From Anodontia alba (taxonomy: Eukaryota > Mollusca > Bivalvia > Lucinida > Lucinidae), in assembly GCA_964016985.1 (NCBI GenBank), contig OZ024823.1:66546514-66610513 (forward strand): a DNA stretch of 64,000 nucleotides, written 5' to 3'. Below the pieces are notes generated by a model. The model made no database searches. It was not told where the DNA came from and saw nothing but the letters and a program-made list of their open reading frames with translations. The position numbers were made by a program, and so were the translations under genes. The first letter of the stretch is position 1. Each line of letters starts with the position of its first letter. Below are positions 10,767-22,259 of the stretch, piece by piece.

Positions 10767-11574
10767 CTTTGGTTGATTGCTTACCTCTGAAAGCTAGGAA
10801 CTAACTTTCCACATCACAGGTTTTGTAAACGAATGTCATTTGACATGTCACCAGCAACACTTCTGATTCTGGGTACAAGTGAGCACTTTGTAATTCAAAG
10901 ATTACCCTATTAAATTCAGAAACAATGCCATGCGTATGTACAGAAATCATTAAAATGGGAATTATAAAGGCATTAAAAAGTATATAACAGTAAAATAGAT
11001 CGTTTGGAATTTAAAAACAGCATCATTTATCAGGACTTCACAGGCGGATTAAAGATTTTTTGTCTCAGTGCATAAAGGTCCGTGTTTGTTGTTCCTAAAC
11101 TGTGCTGATTCACCGCGTTATGGTATATCGTAACCCATGGTAAGTTGTACCCTAACAAAAAATCCAGCTTTGAACCATTCCCAGATTCAGTGGACATTGA
11201 TACTACCTGAGGCTCAAACAAATGCATCAATGAAGGCTCCAGGGTCACAACAATATATAAATTACAAAAGCATTTACACAAAAGATGTGTAACGGTCCTA
11301 AAATATTGACCGAACTATGCTGGGGTTGGTGAAAACACGCTTGACAAAAGAAAAATGTTTTTATTTTCGTTTGTCATGAACAGATTTCTCTGCAACTGTA
11401 TCTGTAAAAGGCAATACCGCTTTCCTGCAGCCATGCAAAGTAACCATCCAAGAAGATTAGGAATGTGGCTAAAATATGTCATTTTCTTACCGAAATTATT
11501 CTTGTGACGTCATCATTTTCAACTGCGTTCGTTGTACCCAGCCGCGTTCACTGTATTGCGGTAACCGGTGTGGA
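10767..11574. other. No recognised feature
   Basis: Low-complexity-poor, AT-rich sequence with no supported gene or repeat. A short minus-strand open frame near 11030-11281 has no recognisable product. Confidence 0.45.
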
Positions 11575-12520
11575 TCAGCAATAGCTAAAATCGTTCTGAT
11601 CGGAAATCCAAGATGGCAGCCATCTTGAAAATCTATTTTTCGTTTCTACTGAACCAAAAGGCCAGTTGGCTCAAAACTTGATAGGAAGCATTGGAGTGAC
11701 TTGTAGATCAAAAAGAGCTAAAATAGTTCTGATCAGAAATCCAAGATTGCCACCATGGCAGCTATTTTGAATAACTATTTTCCGCTTCTTCTCCTGAACC
11801 AAAAGGCCAATTGTCTCCAAACATGGTTAGAAGCATTGGGGTGACTTATATACATGCCATAAGCTGTGGACTAAAATCTGTGAGATAAGGCAAAATTTTA
11901 AGGGAGATTTGACAAAATTCTGTGATATTTTCTTAAACATCATTTTGGAGCTCCCCCAATATAGTCTAAAATCTTCTCTCTTTTTTTTCATGTAAGAAAC
12001 TTGTGAAAACCACTACATTGTGTGATTTATGTTAATTTCTTCATAAAATCTGTTGTAAAATGGTCTGAAAATTCTGTGAGATTTTTTATGGGAATCACCT
12101 TCCAGAGGGGCCAAATTCTGTGAGATTTTATCTCACAGTGTGAGATATGGCATATATGAACTTATAGATAAAAAACAGCTAAAATCATTACGATCTGAAA
12201 TCCAAGATGCCCGCCATGGTGGCCATCTTGAAAATCTATTTTTTGCTTCTTCTCCTGAACCGAAAGGCCAATTGATTTGAAACTTGGTAGGAATCATCGG
12301 GGTGACTTGTAGATCAAAAAGAGCTAAAATCATTCCGATCAGAAATCCAAGATGGCCCCCATGGTGACATCTTGAAAATCTATTTTTCGTTTCTTCTCCT
12401 GAACCAAAAGGCCAATTGGCTCAAAACTTGATAGGAGGCATCAGGGTGACTTGTAGATCAGAAAGAGCTAAAATCGTTCCGATCGGAAATCCAAGATGGC
12501 CACCATGAAAATCTATTTTT
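11575..12520. repeat. Tandem array, ~150-bp unit ('atccaagatggc' family), left part
   Basis: Repeated phrases are 'gatcggaaatccaagatggc', 'cttgaaaatctatttttcg', 'cttctcctgaaccaaaaggc' and 'gggtgacttgtagatcaaaa'. The array resumes at 15699 after being interrupted by another element. A single unit also survives at 59620-59815. A MITE-like insertion sits at 11850-12157. Confidence 0.8.
11850..12157. mobile_element. MITE-like element ('tctgtgagat' family), copy 1
   Basis: About 305 bp bounded by tacatgccata on the left and tatggcatatatga on the right. Its interior repeats 'tctgtgagat' near both ends. An inverted copy lies at 49020-49325, interrupting a different tandem array. Flanking 'acttata' on both sides may be the target duplication. 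No coding capacity. Confidence 0.75.
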
Positions 12521-15500
12521 AGCTCACCTGAGCAAAAGCTCAGGGTGAGCTATTGTCATCACCCTCTGTCCGTCGTTTGTCGTCAACAATTAGTTTGTTA
12601 ACACTCTAGAGGTCACAGTTTTGACCCAGTCTTGATGAAACTTGGTAAGAATGTTTGCCTCTTTGAAATCTAGGTCAAGTTCGATACTGGGTTACTTGGG
12701 GTCAAAAACTAGGTCACCAGGTCAAATCAAAGGAAAAACTTAACACTCTAAAGGTCATAGTTTTGACCCAATCTTGATGAAACTTGCTCAAAATGTTTGC
12801 CTCTATTAAATCTAGGTCAAATTCGAAACTGGGTCACTTGGGGTCAAAATTTAGGTCACCGGGCCAGATCAGCAGAAAACCTTGTTAACACTCTAGCGGT
12901 CACATTTTTGAAGCAACCATCATGAATCTTGCTCAATATGTTTGTCTTGATGATTTCTAGGTCAAGTTTGAAACTGGGTCACTTGGGGTCAAAAACTAGG
13001 TCACCGTGCCATATCAGCAGAAAACATTGTTAACACTCTAGTGGTCACATTTTTGAAGCAATTCGGGGTGGTCGGGTGGTGCGAAGGTGCTGTGTATCTT
13101 ACATCACCGGGGCGTCCAACTGATATTGGCTTACAGTTGGGCAAGGCCTGCTATCCTTGTAGTGGGTAAGGGTAGAGGGGGAATGTTTTTATTTCTTCTG
13201 TTTCTTCACTTTTATTCCTGTTCCTCTTTCTTCCCTGTCCCTCTCTTTCATCTCTACTCTCTCTTCTATCTCTTTTCTCCCTTTCTCTGGGAGACGACAC
13301 AAAATGACCCTCAAGGGTTGACGTGTCGTTAAACCCCAACACAATCAATCAGTTTGAAGCAATCATCATGAATTTTGCTCAAAATGTTTGTCTTGATGAT
13401 TTCTAGGTCAGGTTCAAAACTGGGTCACTTCAAGTCAAAAACTAGGTCACCGGGCCAAATCAGCAGAAAACCTTGTTAACACTCTAGTGGTCACATTTTT
13501 CAAGCAATCATCAAGAATCTTGCTCAAAATATTTGTCGATGATTTCTAGGTCAAGTTCAAAACTGGGTCACTTGGAGTCAAAAACTAGGTCACCAGGCCA
13601 AATCAGCAGTCACATTTTTCAAGCAATCATCATGAATCTTGCTCAAAATGTTGGTCTTGATGATTTCTAGGTCAAGTTCGAAACTGGGTCACATGGGGTC
13701 AAAAACTAGGTCACCAGGCCAAACCAGCAGAAAACCTTGTTAACACTAGCGGTCACAGTTTTGAAGCAATAATCATGAATCTGGCTTCAAATGTTTGTCT
13801 TGATGAGTTCTAGGATATGTTTGAAACCGGATCACGTGGGGTCAAAAAATAGGTCAGTGGGCCAAATCAGCAGAAAACCTTGTTAACACTCTAGCAGTCA
13901 CACTTTTGAAGCAGTCATCATGAATCTTGCTCAAAATGTTTGTCTTGATGATTTCTAAGTCAAGTTCGAAACTGGAACACCTGGGGTCAAAAACTAGGTC
14001 ACCTGGCCAAAGCGTAAAATCTTGTTATCACTCTAGCGGTCACATTTTTGAAGCAGTCATCAGGAATCTTACTCAAAATGTTTGTCTTGATGAGTTCTAG
14101 GTCAAGTTTGAAACTGGGTCACCTGGGGTCAAAAACTAGATCACCTGGCCAGATCAGTGGAAAATCTTATCATTCTAGCGGTCACATTTTTGAAGCAATC
14201 ATCATAAATCTTGCTCAAAATGTTTGTCTTGATGATTTTTAGGTCAAGTTCGAAACTGGGTCACTTCGAGTCAAAAACTAGGTCACCGGGCCAAATCAGC
14301 AGAAAACTGTTAACACTCTAGCGGTCACATTTTTTTTAGCAATCATCCTGAATCTTGCTCAAAATGTTTGTTTTGATGATTTTTAGGTTAGGTTCGAAAC
14401 TGAGTCACCTGGTGTCAAAAACTAGGTCACCTGGCCAGATCAGCAGAAAACCTTGTTAACACTAGTGGTCACATTTTTCAAGCAATCATCATGAATCTTG
14501 CTCAACATGTTTGTCTTGGTGATTTCTAGGTCAAGTTTGAAACTGGGTCACTTGGGGTCAAAAACTAGGTCACCGGGGCCAAATCAGCAGAAAACCTTGT
14601 TAACACTCTAGCGGTCACATTTTTGAAGCAGTCATGAATCTTGCTCAAAATGTTTGTCTCGATGAGTTCTAGGTCAAGTTTGAAACTGGGTCACCTGGGG
14701 TCAAAAACTAGGTCACCTGGCCAAATCAGTGGAAAATCTTATCACTCAACTAGGTCACCTGGCCAAATCAGTGGAAAATCTTATCACACAACTAGGTCAC
14801 CAGGCCAAATCAGCAGAAAACTGTTAACACTCTAGCGGTCACATTTTTTAAGCAATGATCATGAATCTTGCTCAGAATGTTTGTTTTGATGATTTTTAGG
14901 TCGAAACTGGGTCACCTGGGGTCATAAACTAGGTCACCTGGCCGGATCAGCGGAAAACCTTGTTAACACTCTAGCGGTCACATTTTTAAAGCAATCATCA
15001 TGAATCTTGCTCAAAATGTTTGTCTTGATGATTTCTAGGTCAAGTTTGAAACTGGGTCACATGGGGTCAAAAACTAGGTGACCTGGCCAAATCAGCAGAA
15101 AACTGTTAACACTCCAGAGGTCACATTTTTGAAATAATCATCATAAATATTGTTCAAAATGTTTGTCTTGATGATTTCTAGGTCTAGTTTAAAACTGGGT
15201 CACTTGATATCAGAAACTAGTTCACCTGGCCAAATCAAAGGAAAACCTTGTTGATGCTCTAGAGGTCACATTTGTGAAGTGATCATCATGATTCTTGCTG
15301 AAAATGTTTGTCTTGATGATTTCAAGGTGATGTATAGTTTTCTGTCCAGTGACTGTCTTAAGTTTTTCCGTTTAGGTCAGTTTCTCAGTAATTATTGGTC
15401 CTACAGAGTGATATTTGGTACTTGTGAAGTGTTTGTGTTTAGGTCAGTTTCTCAGTAACTATTGCTCCTACAGCCAGTGATACTTAGTACATGCATACAT

Positions 15501-15698
15501 CTTAGCATGGCCTCTTGAGTGCAGTCATCCATATTTGACCTTGACCTTCACTGTCCATTAGACATGCTACATTGTCTTACTTGTTAATATAATCATTTTG
15601 AACTTTGATCAGAATGTTTGCCTTGATCAGTTCTAGATCAGGTTCTCAAAGTGCTATGTTGCTCAGGAAAGCGTTACAGGGCCATCATGGCCCTCTTG
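12521..15698. mobile_element. Array element with ~143-bp units (pearl-like / Helentron-like)
   Basis: The left end agctcacctgagcaaaagct forms a hairpin with caggg-tgagct and is followed by 'gtccgtcgtttgtcgtc'. The right end is cagggccatcatggccctct followed by tg, a hairpin just inside the end. Between them are about 15 units keyed by 'aatcttgctcaaaatgtttg' (for example 14211, 14350, 14493, 14637, 15001, 15148). It interrupts a unit of the neighbouring 150-bp array, which fixes both ends. A SINE-B copy is inserted at 13063. Assignment to non-autonomous Helentrons is by architecture only. Confidence 0.75.
13063..13352 (+). mobile_element. SINE family B, full length
   Basis: 290 bp bounded by an 11-nt duplication, tttgaagcaat, at 13052-13062 and 13353-13363. 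The head holds 'gtgcgaaggtgctgtgtatc' and 'gtccaactgatattggctta'. A CT-rich centre follows, then 'tttctctgggagacgacac' and the tail gttaaaccccaacacaatca. It interrupts a unit of the 143-bp array. Confidence 0.92.
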
Positions 15699-16128
15699 TG
15701 AACCGAAAGGCCAATTGACTCGAAACTGAGTAGGAAGCATTGGGGTGACTTGTAGATCAAAAATAGCTAAAATAGTTCCAATCGGAAATCCATGATGGCT
15801 GCCTTGAAAATCTATTTTTCACTTCTTCTCGTGAACCCAAAGGCCAATTGACTAGAAACGTTAGGAAGCATCGGGGTGATTGGTTGATTAAAAATAGCTG
15901 AAATCATTCCGATCGGAAATCCTAGATGGCTGCCATCTTGGATATCTATTCTGTGCTTCTTTTTCTGAATCAAAAGGTCAATTGCCGCATTGCTTGATAT
16001 GAAGTACAAGAGCGACTAGTCCACTGTGTTGATAAGTTACTGTGGCAATATTGGAAAAATGTTGTATGTTGTCTGTAATGGCTGTTTCACTCAGGTGAGC
16101 GAATTGTGGCCTGTGGGCCTCTTGTTTT
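15699..16128. repeat. Continuation and right end of the 'atccaagatggc' array element
   Basis: Three further ~150-bp units, then 'attggaaaaatgttgtatg', 'tttcactcaggtgagcgaat' and the terminal tggcctgtgggcctcttgtt. The end is the same type as 7640-7673. The left end of this element is not clearly visible upstream of 11575. Confidence 0.7.
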
Positions 16129-16215
16129 AATAGAACACTGGTACGAAGTACACAGGTACCCTGTTTACCCTAAGTATTCAGACAGATAGCAAACAATATA
16201 CACCCAGATCAGATG

Positions 16216-16838
16216 CCGGCCTCGGTGGCTCAGTTGGATCAGGTCCGACTGGAGACCAGGAGGTCGCAGGTTCGACCCCCGCCGAGGTCGGCAACATTCT
16301 TTCTTGGAGATTGATCGTGAAATATTTTCTACGGTCATTCTCTCCCTTCAGCTGATTCAAGAAGGGCAGTTGTCAGTTTCTGGCGAAAGAATTTGCACAA
16401 TACTGGTTTACCGCTTAGAGGACTAAGCCTGCCCAGTAAAGGTGTGGTTAGGCAAACTGACTGCGCTCAACATGGCCCCTACCGGCCTCGGTGGCTCAGT
16501 TGGATGTGCCGTCCGACTGGAGACCAGGAGGTCGCGGGTTCAACCCCCGCCGAGGTCGGCAACATTCTTTCGTAGAGATTGATCATGAAATATTTTCTAC
16601 GGTCATTCTCTCCCTTCCGCTGATTCAAGAAAGGCAGTTGTCAGTTTCTGGCGAAAGAATGTGCACAATACTGGTTAACCGCTTAGAGGACTAAGCCTGC
16701 CCAGTAAACGTGTGGCTAGGTAAACTGACCGCGCTCGACATGACCCCATTGGGTTGACTGGGCCGTAAAACCTCAACACAAACAAATCAACATGGCCCCA
16801 TTGGGTTGACTGGGCCATAAAACCTCAACACAAACAAA
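16216..16838 (+). mobile_element. SINE family A (outer copy, split by another SINE-A)
   Basis: The head begins ccggcctcggtggctcagtt, and the body is intact to 16479. The final ~39 bp of the tail are at 16800-16838, after the inner SINE. The outer target duplication is 13 nt with one mismatch (cccagatcagatg, 16203-16215; cccatatcagatg, 16839-16851). Confidence 0.9.
16480..16786 (+). mobile_element. SINE family A (inner copy)
   Basis: A full-length SINE-A with A box 'tggctcagttgg' and B box 'ggttcaacccc'. It is flanked by a perfect 13-nt duplication of outer SINE sequence, tcaacatggcccc, at 16467-16479 and 16787-16799. Inserted in the same orientation as its host. Confidence 0.94.
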
Positions 16839-17103
16839 CCCATATCAGATGACACTGAAGGAAGCGTCTGACCAGGGTCTGACCATTTGCCACTCTTCCA
16901 GTGTTATTTGAATGCATTAACAGCTAATAAAATGGACAAGTATGGTAAGAAGTTAAGGTATCCCCAGATACTTTGGGTCAGTATTTTCTACTGAATGCAG
17001 TCATAGCAGCGAAAAGGAAAATAATTAAATTATATCTTCTTATTTATGGTCTGCTATTGTTCTGTTTCACATTGTTGTGTAAAGCTAAGTATGTGTATTA
17101 TAG

Positions 17104-17393
17104 AGGCAGACCTTGGTGGTGGCTCAGTTGGATGCACGTCCGACTGGTGATCAGGAGGTTGCGCGTTCGACCCCCGCAAGGTTAGCAACATTCTTTTGTG
17201 GAGAGATCATGAATTATTTTCTACGGTCATTCTCTCCCTTCCGCTGATTCAAAAAGGGCAGTTGTCAGTTTTGGCAAAAGAATGTGCACAATATTGGTTA
17301 ACCACTTAGAGGACTAAGCCCATACCTAAACTGACCATGCTCGACATGACCCCAATACTATGCCGTAAAACCTCAACACAAACAAACAATTTC
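17104..17393 (+). mobile_element. SINE family A, diverged copy
   Basis: It has 'ggtggctcagttggatgcac', 'gcgttcgacccccgc', 'tctacggtcattctctccct' and the tail 'aacctcaacacaaacaaaca'. The flanking 8-nt duplication is tattatag (17096-17103 and 17394-17401). The tail core 'gggttgactggg' has decayed. Confidence 0.88.
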
Positions 17394-17524
17394 TATTATA
17401 GTATTCATCCATTGTTTGAGCATTGTATTTGAAGCTATGAATGATAATCTACTCTTCATGTTTTTTTTTTTGTCTTATTAATGCCATGTTAAATGCTCAT
17501 AGGACAATGTGTACACTCTTTGTA

Positions 17525-18695
17525 CTGTATTTACCCTAAGAATTTGAACAGACAGGCTTGAGCAAACATTGTACATTCTGCTGCATTGACTCCTCAATCT
17601 TCTCGTATATTGTTGCCAGCCATTTTTAACGCCCCCGCCTATTCGAAGAATAATTAAGTGTTACCCCTGTCCGTCCCGTACGTACGTACGTCCGTCCCAA
17701 TTCGTGCCCGGGCCATAACTCCTAAACCGTATGGAATATATTTATGAAACTTTACAGGTGCATGCATGACATTGAGACCATGTGTCATGAACAAGGAAGA
17801 CAATTCTTGGTTGTTTGGTTTTTGAATTATCTGCCCTTGACTTAGTTCCATATAGTAAACTGTGTCCGGGCCATAACTCCTAAACCGTATGGAATATATT
17901 TATGAAATTTTACAGGTGCATGCATGACATTGAGACGATGTGTCATGAACAAGGAAGACAAATCTTGCTGGTTTGGTTTTTGAATTATCTGCCCTTGACT
18001 TAGTTCCATATAGTAAACCGTGTCCGGGCCATAACTCCTAAACCGTAAGGAATATATTTATGAAACTTTACAGGTGCATGCATGACATTGAGACCATGTG
18101 TCATGAACAAGGAAGACAACTCTTGCTTGTTTGGTTTTTGAATTATCTGCCCTTGACTTAGTTCCATATAGTAAACCGTGTCCGGGCCATAACTCCTAAA
18201 CCGTATGGAATATATTTATGAAATTTTACAGGTGCATGCATGACATTGAGGCGATTTGTCGTGAACAAGGAAGACAACTCTTGCTTGTTTGTTTTTTTAA
18301 TTATCTGCCTTTGACTTAGTTCCATATAGTAAACCGTGTGTGGGCCATAACTCCTAAACCATATGGAATATATTTATGAAAGTTTACAGATGCATGCATG
18401 ACATTGAGGCGATGTGTAATGAACATGGAAGACAACTCTTGCTTATATGGTTTATAAATTATCTGCCCTTGACTAAGTTACATATAGTAAACTGTGTGTG
18501 GGCCATATCAACCTTAATAATTTCATGCTGTACCTGTCACAATTACACATATGTAACCTTTTTCTGAATGGCATATTGGCGGGGGCATCTGTGTCCTATG
18601 GACACTTTTCTAGTAGAATTATCAACAGGTAGTAAAATGGCGTTAAAATTTTAGAATTATGGTAAGGAGTTAAGAGCCATTCTCTCACACCATAC
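17525..18695. mobile_element. MITE-like element ('accctaagtatt' family), copy 2, split by an array element
   Basis: The left half at 17525-17625 ('tttaccctaagaatttgaac', 'cttgagcaaacattgtacat') and right half at 18591-18695 ('cttttctagtagaattatca', 'tatggtaaggagttaagagc') match the copy at 27303-27490. The 17626-18590 array element lies between them. Confidence 0.6.
17626..18590. mobile_element. Array element with ~158-bp units (pearl-like)
   Basis: It starts aacgcccccgcc and ends with the inverted ggcgggggcat. Next to the left end is a GTCC/GTAC microsatellite (ctgtccgtcccgtacgtacg). Six units follow, keyed by 'gggccataactcctaaaccg' near 17709, 17868, 18027, 18186, 18345 and 18500. The units are very similar, so this array is younger than its neighbours. 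Confidence 0.8.
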
Positions 18696-19824
18696 AACCG
18701 TTGCCTTTGATGACAGATGGCTAATGCGACAACAGGTGTAAACATTGTTGACATAAAATGGGTATGCGAAGAAATTGTGCAGGTAAAAATCCAGAAAGAA
18801 AGCATTTCACATTTATGCATTATGGGGATAATGTTTAATTGTTGAAGACCCCACAGTAGTAATCTGATTTAATTTCACTGCCACATAAGCCTATGTGAGG
18901 TGGTCCAAAAAATATTTTCTGAAATTTGCACCAAATCCTTTTTGCTGCTAGGGTCATTCTTCACAGGAACAAAACCTGGTATTTTCTCTTGCATAAAGTA
19001 AATCTTCAACAGCAATTCTGCAAAACTTGATTTCGCAACTCGGTTTAATAACGAAGTTATACGCTTCCAAAAGGAACAAGTGTCTGAAAAATGGCTGCCT
19101 TTGCCTACAGATCAGTTGTTTCTTCCAGAAAAAAGTGTTCTGAGTTTGCAGTAATGCTTCGATATGAAATTGATATAAGCTTTAAAAGAACACTTTTGCC
19201 AGTATTTTCAATTCATACAAAGCCAAAAATACTAATACCAGGAAGGTCAAATAGTAGAATATAAGTGTCATCTGGTGATTTGGAATTCTGTTAAATGGGA
19301 ACAAAGTGATTTAGTACTGAAGGCTTATGAGGGACTGTGACTGAAAAAGACATTTTTAGTGCATAATCTAACACATAATTTCCTCCCACAGAATATCGCG
19401 ATTTAGAACTAAATGAAGTATCTGGTTTGGTAGCATACAGCACTAAGGCCCATGTGGACATAATCCGAGCAGACGGTGACATTTTTGTCATAGCTGGTAG
19501 CAAGGGTGGAATATAGCATACTGACAGATCTATGTTTTAGAGCAGAAATAAGAAAATAATGTATATCCCACTTTTACCTATATAAGGTTGGATGAAGAAG
19601 GGCTTCATTGCATAGATATTAACGTGATGTATGTACATGTTATCAAATTTAAAATGCTTCTGTTTTGGTGCTTAACTGATAATCACACAAGATATAATTT
19701 AAATGAATGTTTGGTATTCCTTTAAGATGTGTTTCTGAATGATATTATCAATGATGCTAGTCAGTCTGTGCATTTTAACTGCACAATACATAACCTATAG
19801 ATAATGTGCTATATTCTGTTCTGC
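18696..19824. other. No recognised feature
   Basis: AT-rich sequence with no supported gene, RNA or repeat. The open frame on the minus strand at 19291-19503 has no recognisable domain. Confidence 0.45.
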
Positions 19825-22259
19825 TCATACCTTCCACAGAAAAAACGACAGGAACGTCGTCCCATACAGTCTTAATCCAAAAGTCCCTGTGTGACATCAC
19901 TCCCGCTCTTTTGATCAGGTGTCAGTTTCTTTTCTGTGGAACAAAGTAAGTAAACATGGATTTTTTCTCCGGGTGAAAAAAAATCTATTTTCTTCCTTTT
20001 TCTCCGGTTGAAATTTAATTCTTTGTTCTTTCTTATGATCCTTTATCATACCTTTCACTTTTCATGCTAAATTTGTAAAAATCTAACCATTCGATTTCTT
20101 GAAATTATTTTTCACTCATTCGTCGTAATGAGTTTTTGCGACTTTCATGACTGTTCATCGCCGTGATTGTGGTCATATAAAATCGCATTGAGATAATCAT
20201 AAGAAATGTCTACTTGCTCTATGTGTAGCAGCTGGTCTAATTCCGTCTGGGAACTTGCAGAAAAGAGAAGAACTTACTCTTCCAGAAAGAGAACCATGTC
20301 CAGCAGAAAGAAGTCTCTTGATGCCTCTGTTTCTTCAGATGAGAGAAAAAGAAAACATGGGAACAGTGCCCCTCATGGCCCTTGGTGGCAACTCCCTGGG
20401 TACTCGTACACAAGGGAGTACAAGTCCACCGGCCATTCGACGACCGACCCACTAGCCACCGGCCAATCGCCCAATGGACAAGAAGACATCTGGCCTACCG
20501 GGCATGCCCGTCACCGGGCATTCGCCGACCACTGGGCAAACGGGCGATGTAGAGACTTCTAGCCTGCCAATCACCGGGCACCGACCATCCAGTCACCGAT
20601 CATTGGAATTAAAATCCAGCGGAGATTCAAGAATCACTGACCACCGGTCACCGGGCAGCCAACCACGGTCACCGGACATCAGAATATAATTCTGACTATT
20701 GCTAGTGAATCTCATACCTTTGGTACTGAGTTCACTAGTAAACAACCTAATACACCTAGAGTTCTGCTTTCCCCTGGAACCGGACTTTAGTAACATGTCC
20801 GTCCCCAGTGTTGTGATTGAACCACCAGGCAACAACTGGAGGTCGGGGGGACAACAACAATGACACAGATAAATTCAGACTTCCCTCTCTGGTCGGAGAT
20901 CCAGGAGGGATCAGTCCAGAAACAAACATAGATCAAAGAAGAGGAGGAGACGGAGATCAGCCTCTACATCCTCCTCTTCAACTTCTTCATCTTCAGACTC
21001 TCGAAAGAGAAAGTAAAAAAGATCTAAACATTCCCATAAGAAGAGAAGATCTTCTTCCTCAGTATCACATAGTCAGGTACATGACCAGAGAAGTAGATAC
21101 AGTCCACAGGCTGTACAGAACCCGCAAGTTCTACAGCCTCAGGAAATACCTAATGTCCAGACAATTACACCTGAACAGACCATGCCTCGCCCTTCAAGGG
21201 ATTCAGGTTCCGACACGAGATGGAAACCTGGTCCTTTGATAGGGCAATCAATGAGGTTTTTAGGCTCCTGCCTCTGGAGCTATGCCCAAGGTCTACCGAG
21301 GAGCATACTCCGGCAAGGCCCTTATCTGGTATTGAGCAGTTAATGGAGTCACAGTCGACTCCATTAATGATGTAACCTCAGTCCAAATTGATAGAAAATA
21401 CTGCCAGATTTCTCCAGGACAAAATAGACTCGGAGAAATGTGGCAGAGACTGGGTATGCTCTCAAAATTTAGTCTCGTCTTTGACGCAGACTAAATTTTA
21501 CAAGAGCCACAGTCAATTTTTTCCAACAGAACATATTCCGTTAGAAGCGGAAGCTTCCCTGTTGGACCTTTCCAACAAAGGAAAATACTCCATTCCAACG
21601 AGGAATTTGGAGATATGGAAAAAAAGAGCCCGCAAACTTATAGCGATCAATTCGCACGCGGACCTATTTTCTTCTGCTGCATATGTATGCAGCAGCAGAC
21701 AATGTCTACAAGCACTTTCGAGACTGTTGGAAGCCGTAGCCAAATCAGTAAGGCATGCTACGGCCATGTCTACGGAAATATTACAAGCCAGACGCGATGC
21801 GGTACTAGCCACATCCAAAGTCCTATTGGAGAATTCCAGTCACGAGCTGCGGAATGCTCCAATAAACTCTTAAGACACTATTTGGCAACAAAATTAAGGA
21901 AGTTGCCCCCAGCAGCAAAGGTTCTTGGCAACTTCCTCAGTTGCTTCTACAATGCAACAGCAATAGAAAGTGACCTACCCGGCTCCTCCGGCTTTTAAAA
22001 GACCGAAGCAGCCGCTAAACCTTCTAGGCCTCAACAATCGCAATGGTTCAGGCCTAAAAGTCAAACAAAGTCGTATTCATCAAATAGAAAAGACTATGCG
22101 AAGAGAAGCGGGAATCAAAAGCAGTTCCCCTCCTCTAAGCAAGCCTCATCTTCCACAAAATTTTGAAGTCCAACCCTTTCCACTGCCAGTCCTGCCACGT
22201 CCAGGGGAGGGTATAAAATGCAGCCATGTTAAAAATATAGGAAAAACGCAGCCACTATA
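19825..22259 (+). mobile_element. DIRS-like retroelement relic (5' part)
   Basis: The segment holds a putative terminal repeat (19835-19945, with 'ttccacagaaaa' and its complement 'ttttctgtggaa') followed by a gag-like region to about 22165. It is interrupted at 22260 by a long-TIR element, and its sequence resumes at 23668 for about 70 bp. There is no reverse transcriptase or tyrosine recombinase in the window, so only the 5' third survives. The DIRS assignment rests on the gag-like region and is tentative. Confidence 0.55.
20206..22165 (+). pseudogene. DIRS-type gag-like protein, frameshifted
   Basis: The frame opens at ATG 20206 (MSTCSMCSSWSNSVWELAEK) into an Arg/Ser/Lys-rich stretch. A region of repeated 'GH..P' text encoded by a degenerate 'ccgaccaccgggca' repeat (20410-20690) follows, then another Arg/Ser-rich part. 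The best-preserved frame is 21388-21873, with KLIAINSHADLFSSAAYV, LLEAVAKSVRHATAMS and ILQARRDAVLATSKVLLENS. The QARRDA block and a Lys/Gln/Ser-rich C-terminus are familiar to me from DIRS gag proteins of invertebrates. A search would settle it. Several frame changes make it non-functional. Confidence 0.55.

Larger units (their letters stand above)
16145..16990. mobile_element. MITE-like element ('accctaagtatt' family), copy 1, split by SINEs
   Basis: The left end 'gtttaccctaagtattcaga' and right end 'aaggtatccccagatacttt' match the uninterrupted copy at 27303-27490 and another split copy at 17525/18690. Two nested SINEs (16216-16838) separate the halves. Confidence 0.6.
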
